A stretch of DNA of 64,000 nt from Wurfbainia villosa (lineage: Eukaryota; Streptophyta; Magnoliopsida; Zingiberales; Zingiberaceae), in assembly GCA_025175895.1 (NCBI GenBank), contig CM045989.1, forward strand, positions 132,693,272-132,757,271, read 5' to 3'. Positions 12,206 to 23,949 of the stretch are shown here, piece after piece. Position 1 is the first letter of the stretch; the number at the start of each line of letters is the position of its first letter. The position numbers and the translations under genes are program-made. Under the pieces are notes generated by a model that saw only the letters and a program-made list of their open reading frames with translations, had not been told where the DNA came from and ran no database searches.

Positions 12206-14652
12206 AGTCTGTGATGCATGTCAACAAGAAAAATAAACTAAATCTTTACATAAATTGACCAATATAGAGAAAACTAAAAGTGTACTTAAGCTCCTACACT
12301 CGAACTTATTTGACTCACATGAAGTCAAGTCACTAAATGAAAGTCAATACTATTTAGTAATAGTAGATGACCACTCTAGGTTCACTTGGGTCAAATTCTT
12401 AAAAAATAAAAATGAAACAATTGATCAATTTACTAATCTATGTAAATTATTTGAAAATAAAAATAACTTAAAAATTAAAAGAATTAGAAGTGACCATGGT
12501 GGGAAATTTGAAAATCATAGATTTACTAAATTTGTAATCAAAATGGATATCGCCATGAATTCTCTTGCCCTATAACCCCTCAACAAAATGGGTTAGTCAA
12601 AAGAAAAAATAGAAGTTTACAAAAAGCTACTAGGACTATGTTAAACAAACATAGGTTACTTGATAGGTTTTGAGATGAGACAATAAATACCGTTTGTTAT
12701 GTCCAAAATAAAATATTAATTATTAAACGACATAATAGAACACTTAATGAGACCTATCACAATAAGATACCAAATATTAAATATTTTAAAGTCTTTGGTT
12801 GTAAAGTACATATACTAAACATTAAATATTACTTAGAAAAATTTACCTCTAAATCATCGAGTGACATATTTTTAGGTTATTCAACCACTAGTAGAGTCTA
12901 TAGGGTATATAATAATGATTCCTTAAGAATTGAAGAAACCATTAATGTAGTATTTAATGAAGAAGATAATCCTACAAAATCCAAATCAACCATGGAATTA
13001 TCCAATAAAAATTTAGATAATGAAACTAGGCTTGATCACAACCTTTAAAATGAAACAACCATCAACCCTAATTCAAGAACACCTCAAGTTAGATTTGATC
13101 ATCCAATAGATCAAGTATTAGGTGACCCTAAACTAGGTGTTTGAACTCGGACATCCTTTAGAAATATAAGTCAAATCTCACTTATATCTAAAATTGAACC
13201 CAAAACTATATATCAAGCTCTTCTTGACTTTGATTGAATCATTGCTATACAAGAAGAGTTAGCCCGATTCACAAGAAATCAAGTCTGGAAGTTAGTACCA
13301 ACACTTAAAGATAAAGCCATCATAGATATAAAATGGATATTTAGAAAAAAAAACTTGATGATAAAGGTGAGATTATTAGGAATAATGCTAGGTTAGTAGC
13401 AAAAGGTTTTAGTCAAGTAGTGGGATTATATTATGATGAGACCTATGCACTAGTAGCTAGATTTGAGTCAATTAGAATGTTGCTAGCCTATGCTGCACAT
13501 AAAGGTTTCAAGCTATATCAAATAGATGTTAAGTTATAATTGTTAAATGGTTTCATCAAAGAAGAGATATATGTAAACCAACCACCAAGATTTGAAGACC
13601 TAGATCAATCTAACCATGTATTTAAACTTAGCAAAGCTTTATATGGATTAAAACAAGCACCTAGAGTTTGGTATAAAAGATTAACTATTCACTTAATATC
13701 TAAGGGATTTAAGCAAGGATTAATATATCCAACATTATTTGTAAAAACCTTAGAAAAAGAAATATTTATAGCTCAAATTTATATAGATGATATAATATTT
13801 GGCTCAACAAATACTACATTAATAAATGAATTTGTCTCACTAATAGAGAGTGAATTTGAAATGAGTCTAATAGGTGAACTCACTTTCTTCTCAGGATTAC
13901 AAATAAAACAAACCAAAGAGAGAACTTATGTGTATCAAAATAAATATGCTAAGGAATTAGTTAGAAAACTTGGTATGAAAAATGCTTTTTGGACTGTAGG
14001 AGTGCGATAGGTAGTTTTTTGTACTTGACTACAAGCTGACCTGATATACTTTTTGCAGTAGGTATATGTGTAAGATTTCAACTTGTGCCAAAGAATATTA
14101 CTTAACATTAGTAAAAAGAATTTTTAGATATATAAAAGGAACACTAAATGTAGGAATATGGTACTCTAGGACTAGCAATTTTAAGTTAATCGGATACTCT
14201 GACTCAGATTATACCGATTGTAAGCTCGATAAGAAAGTACAAGTGGTAGCTGCCAACTTTTAGATCTAAGTCTAGTTAGTTGGTATAGTAGAAAATAACA
14301 TTGTGTTGTATTGTCTACTACCGAAGCAAAATATATAGCAATGAGTGAGTGTATAGCTCAACTCCTTTAGATGAAACACACTCTAAATGACTTTCAACTA
14401 AACTTTAAGGACACTAAAGTCATGATAGATGACATTAGTTCAATCAATCTAACTAAAAATCCAATAAATCATTCAATAGCTAAACACATAGAAGTAAAAC
14501 ATCATTTTATTAGGAAACATGTAACTAACGGTGATATAAAACTTGATTATGTGAAGTCTAAATCGAACCTAATAAATATATTCACTAAATCCTTACCTGA
14601 AGCTGAATTCAGTTTACTTAGAAGAAAACTAGGGATGTGTTTAGTAGAGTAG
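12206..14652 (+). pseudogene. pol pseudogene: integrase, reverse transcriptase, RNase H
   Basis: Integrase: CDACQQEK, then LLHSNLFD, YYLVIVDDHSRFTWV and RSDHGGKFEN, i.e. the DDE core, with the frame breaking after 12575. Reverse transcriptase: VWKLVP and IKWIFR near 13290, ARLVAKGFSQ near 13390, then 13540-14010 with ALYGLKQAPRVWY and the catalytic block QIYIDDIIFGSTN. RNase H: KRIFRYIKGT and the GYSDSDYTDC motif (14066-14263), ending with SIAKHIEVKHHFIRKH and the usual C-terminus (14371-14652). Order IN-RT-RH identifies Ty1/copia. At least four stops or frameshifts make it inactive. Confidence 0.92.
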
Positions 14653-15500
14653 AAATTGATTTTGCTTATATTATTTATCTATCTTTCATTTTGTTTTCTT
14701 TGGAACTAGCATAGGACTTACCTTAGAAATCATGAGCCTATATATTTAAGGAGTCAATGCATCTCAAGACACTTAGGTTTACCGTGATTGTGTACTAAAC
14801 CACGTAGATGGGTATGAGATGTTAAGATTTTATTCTTGATTTCAGATGTAGAATAAGTGCATCAATATGAATCTTGGAGTATAATCTTTAAACTAACCAC
14901 TTAAGTGACTAACTCTCACTAAGACTAAGTGATAATTTGATATCATTTGAGTCAAAACAGAGTTGGACATTTTGTTAAGGACTATTTATTAGCATGATTA
15001 TGTCAAAATATTATTTTTTTAAAGTAAAGGACACATGCTTGAATTCATAAATTTATTTCAGACTTTAAGAGTTTTAAAACTTTAAAATATTAATAAATGT
15101 TAAGCATTTTTTAAAATTAACCTTGAAAATGGGTTAAACTTCATATTTAAAGTGAGGTAGTCGATTAGCAGTTTAGACCAGTCGATTGGTCCAATGAAGT
15201 CAACTCCCGCCATGGGCCTCAGATTTCAGCCTAGGTGCTCGGCATTGTGCGGCTCGAGCAATAGCCATGTTACTCAGCAATCGATTGTTGTGGAGAAGTA
15301 GTCGACTGATACCTAGTCTGAAACTATATTATTTTTTATATATGTCAAAGGGGGAGAGAGAGGAGTTAAGATTAAAAAGATTAAAATTTTCTCTTTCAAA
15401 ACTCACCAAATATTAAGAGGGAGTTTTTGAAAACTAAGTGGTTAATGCATTTATTTTTTTAACTTTGAATCGTATTGTCATAGATCAAAAAGGGAAAGAT
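14653..15500 (+). other. 3' untranslated region with polypurine tract
   Basis: Non-coding between the end of RNase H and the 3' LTR. It contains scattered CAGTCGATTG/AGTCGACTGAT words (15160-15310) and ends in the purine run AAAAAGGGAAAGAT (15487-15500) directly abutting the LTR: the plus-strand primer site. Confidence 0.8.
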
Positions 15501-16720
15501 TGTTAATGTAGGGGCACCATATAATCGAACCTAAGTTTTGATAATGGCAAAGGTTTAAAGTTAAATCGTAATGTTATCTTATATGTTATGTTAAGTGTGC
15601 ATAATTTGACTAGTCTTAACTAAGGTCAAAGGCGCAAGGAGAATCTCGGTGGGTCAGCGGAGTTTGGACATTGAAGAAAGCCAAGGTGGTCAAAGGATCA
15701 GATGCTAAGCAACATGTCAAAGGACCAAGGTTAAGCAAGGTAAGAACTTTGTGTGGAGTGGTGAGGTTGCATCCTCGATACGGGGATAACTTTAGACGTC
15801 GATCCAACTAAGGGTTCTGGGGAATACTAAAGTCGAGATCGGACAGTCGAAGACTGTCATTACCATTGTTATAGTATACATTGTGCTAATCTTGTAATGC
15901 GGGTGAAGATTGGATGATTATTATTACTATTGTTATATACAAGTGCTATGGCCGAGCACCCAGTATAAATACCGAGCACCCAGTGTAATTGCCGAGCACT
16001 CAGTACAAATGTCGAGCACCATGCCTTCCAACCGAGCACCTATTGTCATTGTCAAGCACCCAATGTTATTGTCGAACACCCATTGTCATTGTCGAGCACT
16101 CAGTGTCGTCATTGCCGAGCACCCAATATAAACACCGAGCACCTTATACTTTAGCCGACTATGAAGGATCTGTGGTTCAACAACAGTCGACTGATGCATA
16201 CGGGATCAGTCAAAATGCCAAGGTTGTTTAATTTGGATCAATCAAGAGCAAGGTCTCACCTCAGGATAAGATCCAATTAAGTAGGATCCAGATCTTGACA
16301 TTATCAAAGCTGTTGGTCTATAAAAGAAGGGTTGGACATAAACCCTAATCATCAATTTTTGATACTAAGTACTTTCACTCTCACAATTTTACAACTGACC
16401 AACCTTCATGCTGCAAATGTCGACCGTGCTTCTTCATTGATTTCTTTACTTGTCGGTATATTTTAATTTGGTGTTTCTTGTGTACTTAGTTTCTATAAAG
16501 AGCAGTGAGGTTGTTATCACTTCTTTTAATTTTTATAATTGACATGTCTCTTACCTCCAATGAGAAAGAAATCATTTAGTTGATTGAGTTGTGAATTAAA
16601 TAAAATATGTATATCTTTGCTTTATTGTTGCGTTAAGTTTTGAAAATTACATGGATTTTACTAAAGAAAATGTTTTTAAAATACCTTATTTACCCCCTTA
16701 ACGTACTTTTCAAGCCTACA
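15501..16720 (+). repeat. 3' LTR of the SIRE-type element
   Basis: 1220 bp, partner of 5209-6532. It has a shorter minisatellite, one exact CAGTCGACTG (16184-16193) and a TATA box CTATAAAAGAAGG near 16319. It is followed directly by the duplication AATAT. Confidence 0.92.
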
Positions 16721-16725
16721 AATAT

Positions 16726-18046
16726 AATTAACTCTTTATTTATTGTTTAGATAGAAAATATAAATTATTAAATAAGAGACAGAAAAGAGCATTGAAGTAT
16801 GTGTGACTCAATTAAGCAATCTCACAGTCGTTATAATGGTTAATACATTTTCCAGTAAAATGATCTAAGTTCATTCTACCGGTTTTGTTAGGTAAAAAAT
16901 CTAACTCATCCATAAAGAGATTCAATAACACCAACGTTGATATCAATAAACTTGAAATAAAAAATGGCTCATCCCAAACGAAATAGTTTTACAATAAAAT
17001 AATAAATAAACAAATTAAATTTCTAATTATTACAATCACTTTATTTTTTAATATTAAAATGCCAATTTAAAATTATCTTTATTTTTTTCTTTAATAATCT
17101 ATTATGATTATTTTCTATGTATTATTTAATAACTTATAGAATACAACATTATAGCCGGCCAGACTTCCTAAAAAGATATTATTGGAGGTTTTGGGTTGAT
17201 TAGTGACCATATTTCTCGTGATAAATTTAATATATTTTTAAATTTTTTGTATACTTCAATACGAAGAATCTAGCTGAGTATTCTCTTGTATTCAGAGGTG
17301 TTGATTGAAAGTTATTCAGTTGTTTATAAAATGGTGTAGCATTTCATCTATTAGTACAATTTAATTTTTATTAAGATAAATTTGATTTTAAATTTAAAAA
17401 AAAAATTGAACCGGAAGCGAGTATAATTTATTTTCTTAGATGGAATACTTTCTTTAGCATTAGATTTATCTTATAGGGGGTACGATTGTATTCTGAATCA
17501 TGAGCATTTTATTTATTTATTTTAATAATCTATATTTTATCTAAAAATTATTCAATATTTTATTTAAAATTTATAAAATCGGATCGATCGAAAATATGAA
17601 TAATAAAAAAAAGATAAGATTTCTTGGATAAGCAAAGTGAGAATAAAAAATTCTGAATAGCCAGCTTTCGCAATGTAGTTTCGTGTCCCAATAGTAGCGA
17701 AACGCACGAGAACGGCGTGGTATCTTCAGATGGTTCCCATCCATCCTACGTGGCACCAAGTACTTACAAACTCCGAATTTTACCCTCTGGGCCCCACCGG
17801 GAAACTGCTGCTGGCTCAAGAGCCTCTGCGTACTTGTGAACAATCCATGACGCGTAGAAAGAGCAGGTGCCAAATTCTACTCCGCTCCGGTTGGCCCCCA
17901 CTTTGGTTTCCTGGGCAAAAAGTCAAAAACTATTTCTATCTCACCCGTACGCGTGGCCTCTCGAACCTGAAATAGCAACGAGGAGTTAGATCGAGCTTTG
18001 GCCAGTTATGTAATTATTAATAAAGAAAGGGGTAATTTTGTCTATT
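16726..18046. other. Intergenic region upstream of the methylesterase gene
   Basis: AT-rich, without coding features up to about 17640, then rising in GC toward the gene. The last 400 bases hold TACGTGGC (17747-17754), an ACGT-core element of the ABRE/G-box type, and TACGCGTGGC near 17949. The open frames on both strands at 17571-17975 show no family features, so I treat the region as promoter. Confidence 0.5.
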
Positions 18047-18050
18047 GGGA

Positions 18051-18058
18051 TATATAAG
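18051..18058 (+). promoter_or_regulatory. TATA box of the MES11-like gene
   Basis: TATATAAG lies about 146 bases before the ATG, followed by a pyrimidine-rich stretch (CTTTCCTGTCC…TTGCTGCTTCTCTC, 18072-18104) suited to a transcription start and 5' leader. Confidence 0.6.
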
Positions 18059-18196
18059 TACTCCTGCGGTCGCTTTCCTGTCCAACTACTATTGCTGCTT
18101 CTCTCGGACGTTCTTTACGAGGCCGGAGGAGCGCCGTGACAGGAAGCACTGAGTTGGTCGCCTCGGGCCCCTCGATCGTCTTCTGATGCGAAGGTG

Positions 18197-21100
18197 ATGG
18201 GCGGTCTTCTCTCGTGTTTCTCCGATGCTGAGGTAGCGGATCGGCAGGATCAGCGACGGCGGCCGGCGGGGAATCACCTGCCGTCCTTGTCGGCGGAGGT
18301 GGCAGCCGCGATTGGTATCGGCTCTGAAGATAGGAGAAGCGAGGGACGGTCCAGGAGCAAGGGGAACGGAGAGGCGGTGCTGACTCACGAGCAGGCCCTG
18401 GCGGCTGCGCTCCTCTTGCAGCAGAATGGGGGCCTCCCGGGGGAATTGGCCTTTGATAGGTCGTCCTCTTTGAGGTTTCCTGGCCACGGGAAGAGAAGGC
18501 AAGTGCTCCCTAGGAGTTCAAGCTCTAGGCCGCCGTGTCTAACCGATCCGGTCCTGCAGCCCCAGCAGCTCGTCAACCAGGTTGGTTGCTGGCATCTCCT
18601 GCCCTTTGGTTTCTCTCTTCTTCATATGGGATAGGGAGAAGGAATTTTTCAGAGTTAGCCTTCTTTTTTTTCAACAGGGTAAAATGGATAATCAACATTA
18701 AAAATATGAACTTGAAGCTTGCTTGAGACATCGAAAGGCTTGGAATATCATTTTTTAGTACAATTCGAAGTATATGTTCAATTCAGTTCGAGTATTTTCA
18801 TTCTGTCTTACGTTTTCTCCTGGCTTTCCGTATCTCTATCACTCAGTTGGCATTTTGGATTTTAGATCAATTACTGAGGTTTAACAGATTAAAATTATTT
18901 TTCTCTTTGCATGTAGATTTGTTAGAGAGGATGAAGATCTTTCTCTTTCCTTATAAATCTGTAAGAGGAGATCAATCTTTTCGCATCAGAAGTTGAGAAT
19001 TAATGTTACAAACCACAGGATTGTTTTAAAAATATGGAAATAAGCGCATAGTTCAGTTGCAAAAAAGAAAAGTGTTATTAAAGGTTGCAGTGTCTTAATG
19101 AAATTTGCCACTTTCCTCCCAAAGCTTGAATCCTAATATATTCTATCAGCTTGAGTTTAATGTTTATTTTTACTCTCCTTGACGATTGAAACTCTGGTCT
19201 ACGAGAGTTCATTATCATTAACACCAGTTTATTTATTATTGTTGACAAGAGGCTATTTAATATGAATGGAACTTGCTCGATGGATGAGTTAAATTAGATA
19301 TTAAAGTGAAAATTCTCCAATTTTTATTTTTAATGTAAAAGGTTACTGCAGATATTCCGTCTACAAGAAGTTATTGTTAAGCACATGGTCATACAGCTGT
19401 TGCAAACTTGTGTTATTGTTTGATTAATTCGTCTTTTTCTTAAAAGTAATTATAAAATATTCTGGTTGATTAATTCCTCTTTTCCTTAAAAGAGATTATA
19501 AACTATTCTTGTTTCCTCATTTTAGGAATTTTATAAATTGAAACTTGCGAATTTTTAATTCCTAACTTTCTTATTTTTGCCCTTGGGTTTTCATCAACAT
19601 ATACTGATAGAATTTTGTTCATCATTAAATAACTGATTCTAATAAGCAAATACATACAATTCCTCTTCTTCTTTTGTTTTTTTTTTAGATTTTTTATCTT
19701 AGGGAAGAAAGACTATGACTATATCAAACTATAGTTGCCAGTTCTTTCTTCTTGGAGCAAGCCTGTCATTTTGCTCACTATTTTCAATTAAATGTACTAT
19801 TAAAAACTGGCTGGTTTGCCTAGTTTGATTCTTCACATTTCTTCAAGCACAAACATCTGAAAATTAGTCCCTTTAGTTGGTGGCCATTCACATGTAAAAA
19901 AGAGAATAATCACAAGGAAAATCACTCCAGAGTGTATTGTGTCTTAAGCCATCTGATCAATTTGCAAGGCTCTTGTTATTGCCATAGCAATCTTGATGAA
20001 TTTTGTAGATTTATAGTTATATTGTTTAACTAATTCCAATTCCTATTTTCTAGCAGGGTCTAAAGATTGATAATTTGGAAACAAAACATTTTGTTCTCGT
20101 TCATGGAGGTGGCTTTGGTGCATGGAGCTGGTACAAAAGTATTGCACTTCTAGAGGATAGTGGATTCAAAGTCAGTGCCATTGACCTCACAGGTTCTGGG
20201 ATTAGTTCATTCGATACAAATAAGGTTACCAGTATTGCAGAATATGCAAAGCCTCTTACCGGTTTCCTAGAAGCCCTTGGAGATCTGGACAAGGTATGCA
20301 CTTTTTTATTCTATTTCAAGATAATCTTTTTGGTTTTTGTCTTTTGACTGTTATCTGAGCTTATAGCTTACTAGGGTTCAGATTTGTTTACCATGTTTTC
20401 AATTATTAGGTGCCTCAATTTTTTAAATTGTCAATTTCAAGTTGTTGTTACTTGATGAAAATCTTTAATTTTTCTATTTTTTATAAAGAGGAGATAACTA
20501 GAGTACCCCTTTGACGTGGTTTTGTGTTGTTACTCTTTAATTCCTAACATTTAGCAGTATGTCTATACAAAACCACTCCAAGATTTTACTAATTTTCCAG
20601 AGTTAATTGGTCAGTTTACTAAAATACAGCTGACTTTATATATTAGAAGTGAAAGAATGAAAAAAAAATACAAGAAAATCATGGTTAGGGAGTTAAGAGC
20701 ATGCTTTCTTGTCTTTAGGTTCTTGTTCTGTAAAACCTAGCAACAGTGGGAGCACACATTTACTGCTTATAAGAGAGTACTACCACTAACGCATTTTGGT
20801 TCTAGAGGTCAAAGAGACAGTCTATAACCTATAATTTTTCACCTAGGCTTGGCATTCTACTAGCTACTCCAAGTTCAAGATGATTATCTCTCTTCTTCAA
20901 CAGAGTTATCAGATAATTCTTGGTAGCATTAAAAGATTGCATTAAAGTTAATGGAACTTACTGGGCTTAAAGAAAATTGCTTTTTGATCTTCCAATCAAA
21001 TCTAAAAACTTGGCTCATGACAAGTGTTAATTCACTGTAATCTGGCAAAGAAAGTGAATAGGAATAAATCTTCCATCATTCTATTTGTATATTTTCCCTA

Positions 21101-22252
21101 TTCAACTGCATTTAATTAACCGAACTTCCTTTTGGAATGCATTACTCAAAATAAATAGCCAACGGAATTGCACAATTTCATTATATACATTTTAGACTGA
21201 TATTTTATGTGTTTGTTTCTGAAATATTACTTTTAGTTTTTGAGGTACTTGTCTTCAGTAATTGGTTTTTCTTTTGTGTTAATCAACTTGCATTTCTCAG
21301 GTAATTTTGGTCGGACATGATTTTGGTGGTGCTTGTGTGTCATATGCCATGGAGGTTTTGCCATCTAAAATTAGCAAAGCCATTTTCATCTGTGCAGCTA
21401 TGCCAACCACTGGCCAGAACATTCTTGATATGTTCTCAGAAGAGGTCTCTATATACACAAATATATATTATATTACATATAATTATTCATGTAATTTAGA
21501 CAAAATTTATGGCAGACAGCAGCAATCACACATTCATATTCTGTAGCATCTAATTTTTGAGGCCAGGGTGAATCACTGCCTTTTAGGTGTATTTTTTTTT
21601 TTCAGTGGCTTATGCATTAATCAATATGATGAATGATGAGACCTATTTTTAATTTCTTGTTTGTGCGACCAAAACTTCGCATTCTGTTTCTGACTCTTTG
21701 AAATTACACTTGTTTGTTCTGAGCTCAGTTTGTACTTTAGGCAGGTATGAATGATCTGATGCGACAAGCACAAGTTTTTGTTTATGGAAATGGAAAGGAT
21801 CTCCTTCCTACTGCTATTGATCTGGACAAATCTTTACTCAAAGAGTTGCTATTCAACCAGTCTCCTTCTAAGGTATGCTTTTCCTAGAGTTTAAGGTTAA
21901 ACATTTCAATCCTTGTTGATTGTATTTAGCTTCATGTGTGTTTCCTTTCACTGAATCCAAAACCACGGGGTTGCAGGATGTTGCCTTGGCTTTGGTTTCG
22001 ATGAGGTCTATTCCCTTTGCTCCAGTGTTAGAGAAGCTTTCACTCACCGAGAATTATGGTTCAGTAAGGAGATTTTTCATAGAAACCACTGAAGACAATG
22101 CAATACCACTTCCTACGCAGCAAAGGCTGTGTAATGTCAATCCTCCAGAGAGAGTTTTTCGGCTCAAAGGCTCTGATCACTCCCCGTTCTTCTCTAAGCC
22201 ACAAGCACTGCACAAAATCTTGGTTGAGATTGCAACAATGCCATCAAACTAG
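18197..22252 (+). CDS. MES11: MES11-type methylesterase-family alpha/beta-hydrolase, five exons
   Basis: Exons: 18197-18580, 20057-20293, 21301-21444, 21741-21872 and 21977-22252, all introns phase 0 with GT…AG ends; product 390 residues. Residues 1-128 are a GC-rich, low-complexity extension starting MGGLLSCF with an AALLLQQ helix, as in the long MES11-15 subgroup annotated chloroplastic. Residues 129-390 are the hydrolase: oxyanion loop HGGGFGAW (144-151), nucleophile elbow GHDFGG (212-217), acid Asp339 in EDNAIP, His367 in GSDHSPFF. The nucleophile residue is Asp214 where SABP2-like esterases have Ser. Family members hydrolyse methyl esters of hormones such as salicylate, jasmonate or IAA; with Asp here, esterase activity is uncertain. 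I see no break in the frame. The start was chosen as the first ATG of the open frame; a GTG precedes it. Confidence 0.93.
18581..20056 (+). other. Intron 1 of the MES11-like gene
   Basis: 1476 bp, CAG|GTTGGT donor and TAGCAG| acceptor; AT-rich with T tracts. An acceptor three bases earlier (TAG|CAG) would add one Gln. I see no nested element. The other introns (1007, 296 and 104 bp) are likewise plain. Confidence 0.85.
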
Positions 22253-23200
22253 ACATAGAGCTGTCTAATTGCCATTGGGAAGTTGCCTTCATCAAACAAC
22301 AATGCCATTGCTCAGCATGCCGAAGACTGCGAGCAAGTTTTTGATTTCTCGAGTTCCTTCTCGTGGCTTAATTTTTGCAATGTCAATTGAAATGGCAACT
22401 GAGCATTTTGCATTGAGTTTTGCATTTTACTTGTACCTGCTGATACCTCTAGTTCACACTCGATGTATTCTCATTTCATATAACTTTGGGTGTGCCAACG
22501 TTTCTAGATCGAATTGTTTTCAATGGAAGAAATAGTTGATAAGATGTAATTAATTAGCAATCAATAAGCTGCTTTTCTGTTTGATCATTTTGTATAAACT
22601 TCTTAAGAAAGCTAATTAAGGGCTTGCAATTGTGGTTTGGACTTGTAAAACTTGTTTTGGTTGGAAGTTGAATCTGGTATAGAAGAATGTTCGATGTCAC
22701 AAGAACATTTAGATCCATTGGTGTTTGTCATCGACATCATCCCAGATGATATGAATTATTGTTTTCATAAAATTTTGTGGAAATTTATATGAGAAAATAC
22801 CCAAAACAGCTCTTAGATCTCTATACGCTAAGAAAATACACGTTTACTTCTAAGGTCTTGTTTGTTATAAAATTTTGTTAAAGGCTTCAATTTCATAGTG
22901 GTTGTCCTCAATGATCGGTTTGATGAAATTTTAGATTTATCCTTAAAAAACATGAAAGATAGATTATTTTTATTATTAATTTTAAACTGATGGAATACAA
23001 GGTATATATTTAGAATTAGAATTCCTAATTAGTTCCAAAAAAATATAGCTATACAATTTTTAAAGATTAACAAAATTATTAAATATTTAAACTTTCCTCC
23101 ATTCGTGCATAGATATATATATTCAATTCGTTTAAAAACTTTAAGAGGACTTGATTAAAAGAATATCAGCGAATTGATCTTCTAACTAAAATTTCATTAG

Positions 23201-23202
<2 letters not shown>
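22253..23202. other. 3' UTR and downstream intergenic DNA
   Basis: AATAAG near 22563 within a T-rich stretch is a plausible plant polyadenylation signal. After about 22600 the sequence is AT-rich, non-coding and featureless. Confidence 0.45.

Positions 23203-23245
<43 letters not shown>
23203..23245. repeat. (TA)n microsatellite
   Basis: About 21 TA units directly abutting the T-run of the SINE. Probably grew from, or was the target of, the SINE tail. Confidence 0.95.
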
Positions 23246-23263
<18 letters not shown>

Positions 23264-23553
23264 TTTTGATTTACAAGTGGTATCCAAGCTTCGCCCGACT
23301 AGTCCACTTGGCGAACCCTACGCCCTGACCTCAGAAGAGTCTCCGCGGCCTGGTAAATCGGAAGGCGCCACCAAGTCGCCGTGAGGGTTTCGCCAATCGA
23401 GTCCGCACCCACCAACCCTGATAGCAGAACCCGCCTCGCATGACCCATGGCGAGTGGAAAGCGGCGAATTCCCTCATAGGCTGCGGCCGTGAGGATCGAA
23501 CCATGGCTTGCTCCAGGGACCCCCCAAGCTCTTACCGACGCGCTATAAAGAGT
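23246..23553 (-). mobile_element. tRNA-derived SINE with poly(A) tail
   Basis: Read on the minus strand it begins near 23553 with a tRNA-like head. A box-like TAGCGCGTCGG (near 23545) is followed about 43 bases later by a B box, GGTTCGATCC. A body of roughly 200 bp with GTGGGTGCGGACTC-type sequence then ends in a run of 22 A (23246-23267). An RNA polymerase III promoter plus A-tail is the SINE layout. I could not fix a target-site duplication because the 3' side is simple repeat. An ordinary tRNA gene is excluded: no acceptor stem closes. Confidence 0.75.
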
Positions 23554-23835
23554 TGATATCTTGAGCGCCCGTTATTGTACGTCCGTGTGCGACGAATAGA
23601 AAATGCATAATAATCACGTCGCGATGCCCTTTCGAACTCGTTGACGGAAGGTCGGATTTCGGCCACGATCCGACTGGAATCTGGCGACGGTCCGATCGAA
23701 ATCCAATCGATACCAGAGTCCGGTCGGATCATAGTTGAATTTCGACCGAATCACATTCAAATTCCGGTCGAATCGCGATCACCAGTGTAGTGCGCCATTG
23801 GCAGTCGCAATCGTGGTCAAATTCCTATTGAAAAT

Positions 23836-23889
23836 GGCCGCGATTGCGGCCGCCAATGGTGTGCGCCACTAGCGGCCGCAATCGCGGCC
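23836..23889. repeat. GC-rich perfect hairpin, 18-bp stem
   Basis: Arms 23836-23853 and 23872-23889 are exact inverted repeats (GGCCGCGATTGCGGCCGC and its complement) around an 18-base loop. Each arm contains the NotI-type palindrome GCGGCCGC. A weaker GCGCCATTGGCAGTCGC word lies just before, near 23791. Confidence 0.9.
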
Positions 23890-23949
23890 GTTTCTAGGCA
23901 TAATCTGGTCGGAATATGGTCGCGATCCGACTGAACTCTGGTGTCGACC

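Larger units (their letters stand above)
5209..16720 (+). mobile_element. Complete but dead SIRE-type Ty1/copia retrotransposon
   Basis: The element has two LTRs starting TGTT(G/A)(G/A)TG and ending CCTACA. A PBS for initiator tRNA-Met lies two bases after the first LTR and a polypurine tract abuts the second. The target-site duplication AATAT is perfect (5204-5208 and 16721-16725). Between the LTRs are gag, protease, integrase, reverse transcriptase and RNase H in copia order, all full of stops and frameshifts. The RT motif IYIDDIIFGSTN is typical of the SIRE lineage. Two solo LTRs are inserted in the protease-integrase region (9289-10294 and 10403-12200). Removing both leaves about 8.7 kb. 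LTR divergence and coding decay show an old insertion. Confidence 0.93.

Noticed and set aside
12255..14652. Series of open copia domains as a possible expressed gene
   Set aside because: Belongs to the dead SIRE-type element; breaks between every domain and two inserted LTRs upstream.
18089..18502. 137-codon minus-strand frame overlapping the first methylesterase exon
   Set aside because: Antisense shadow of the GC-rich exon 1; the sense strand has TATA, ATG and conserved splice sites.
23246..23553. Functional tRNA gene
   Set aside because: A and B boxes are present but no cloverleaf closes, and an A-tail follows a 200-bp body; SINE fits better.
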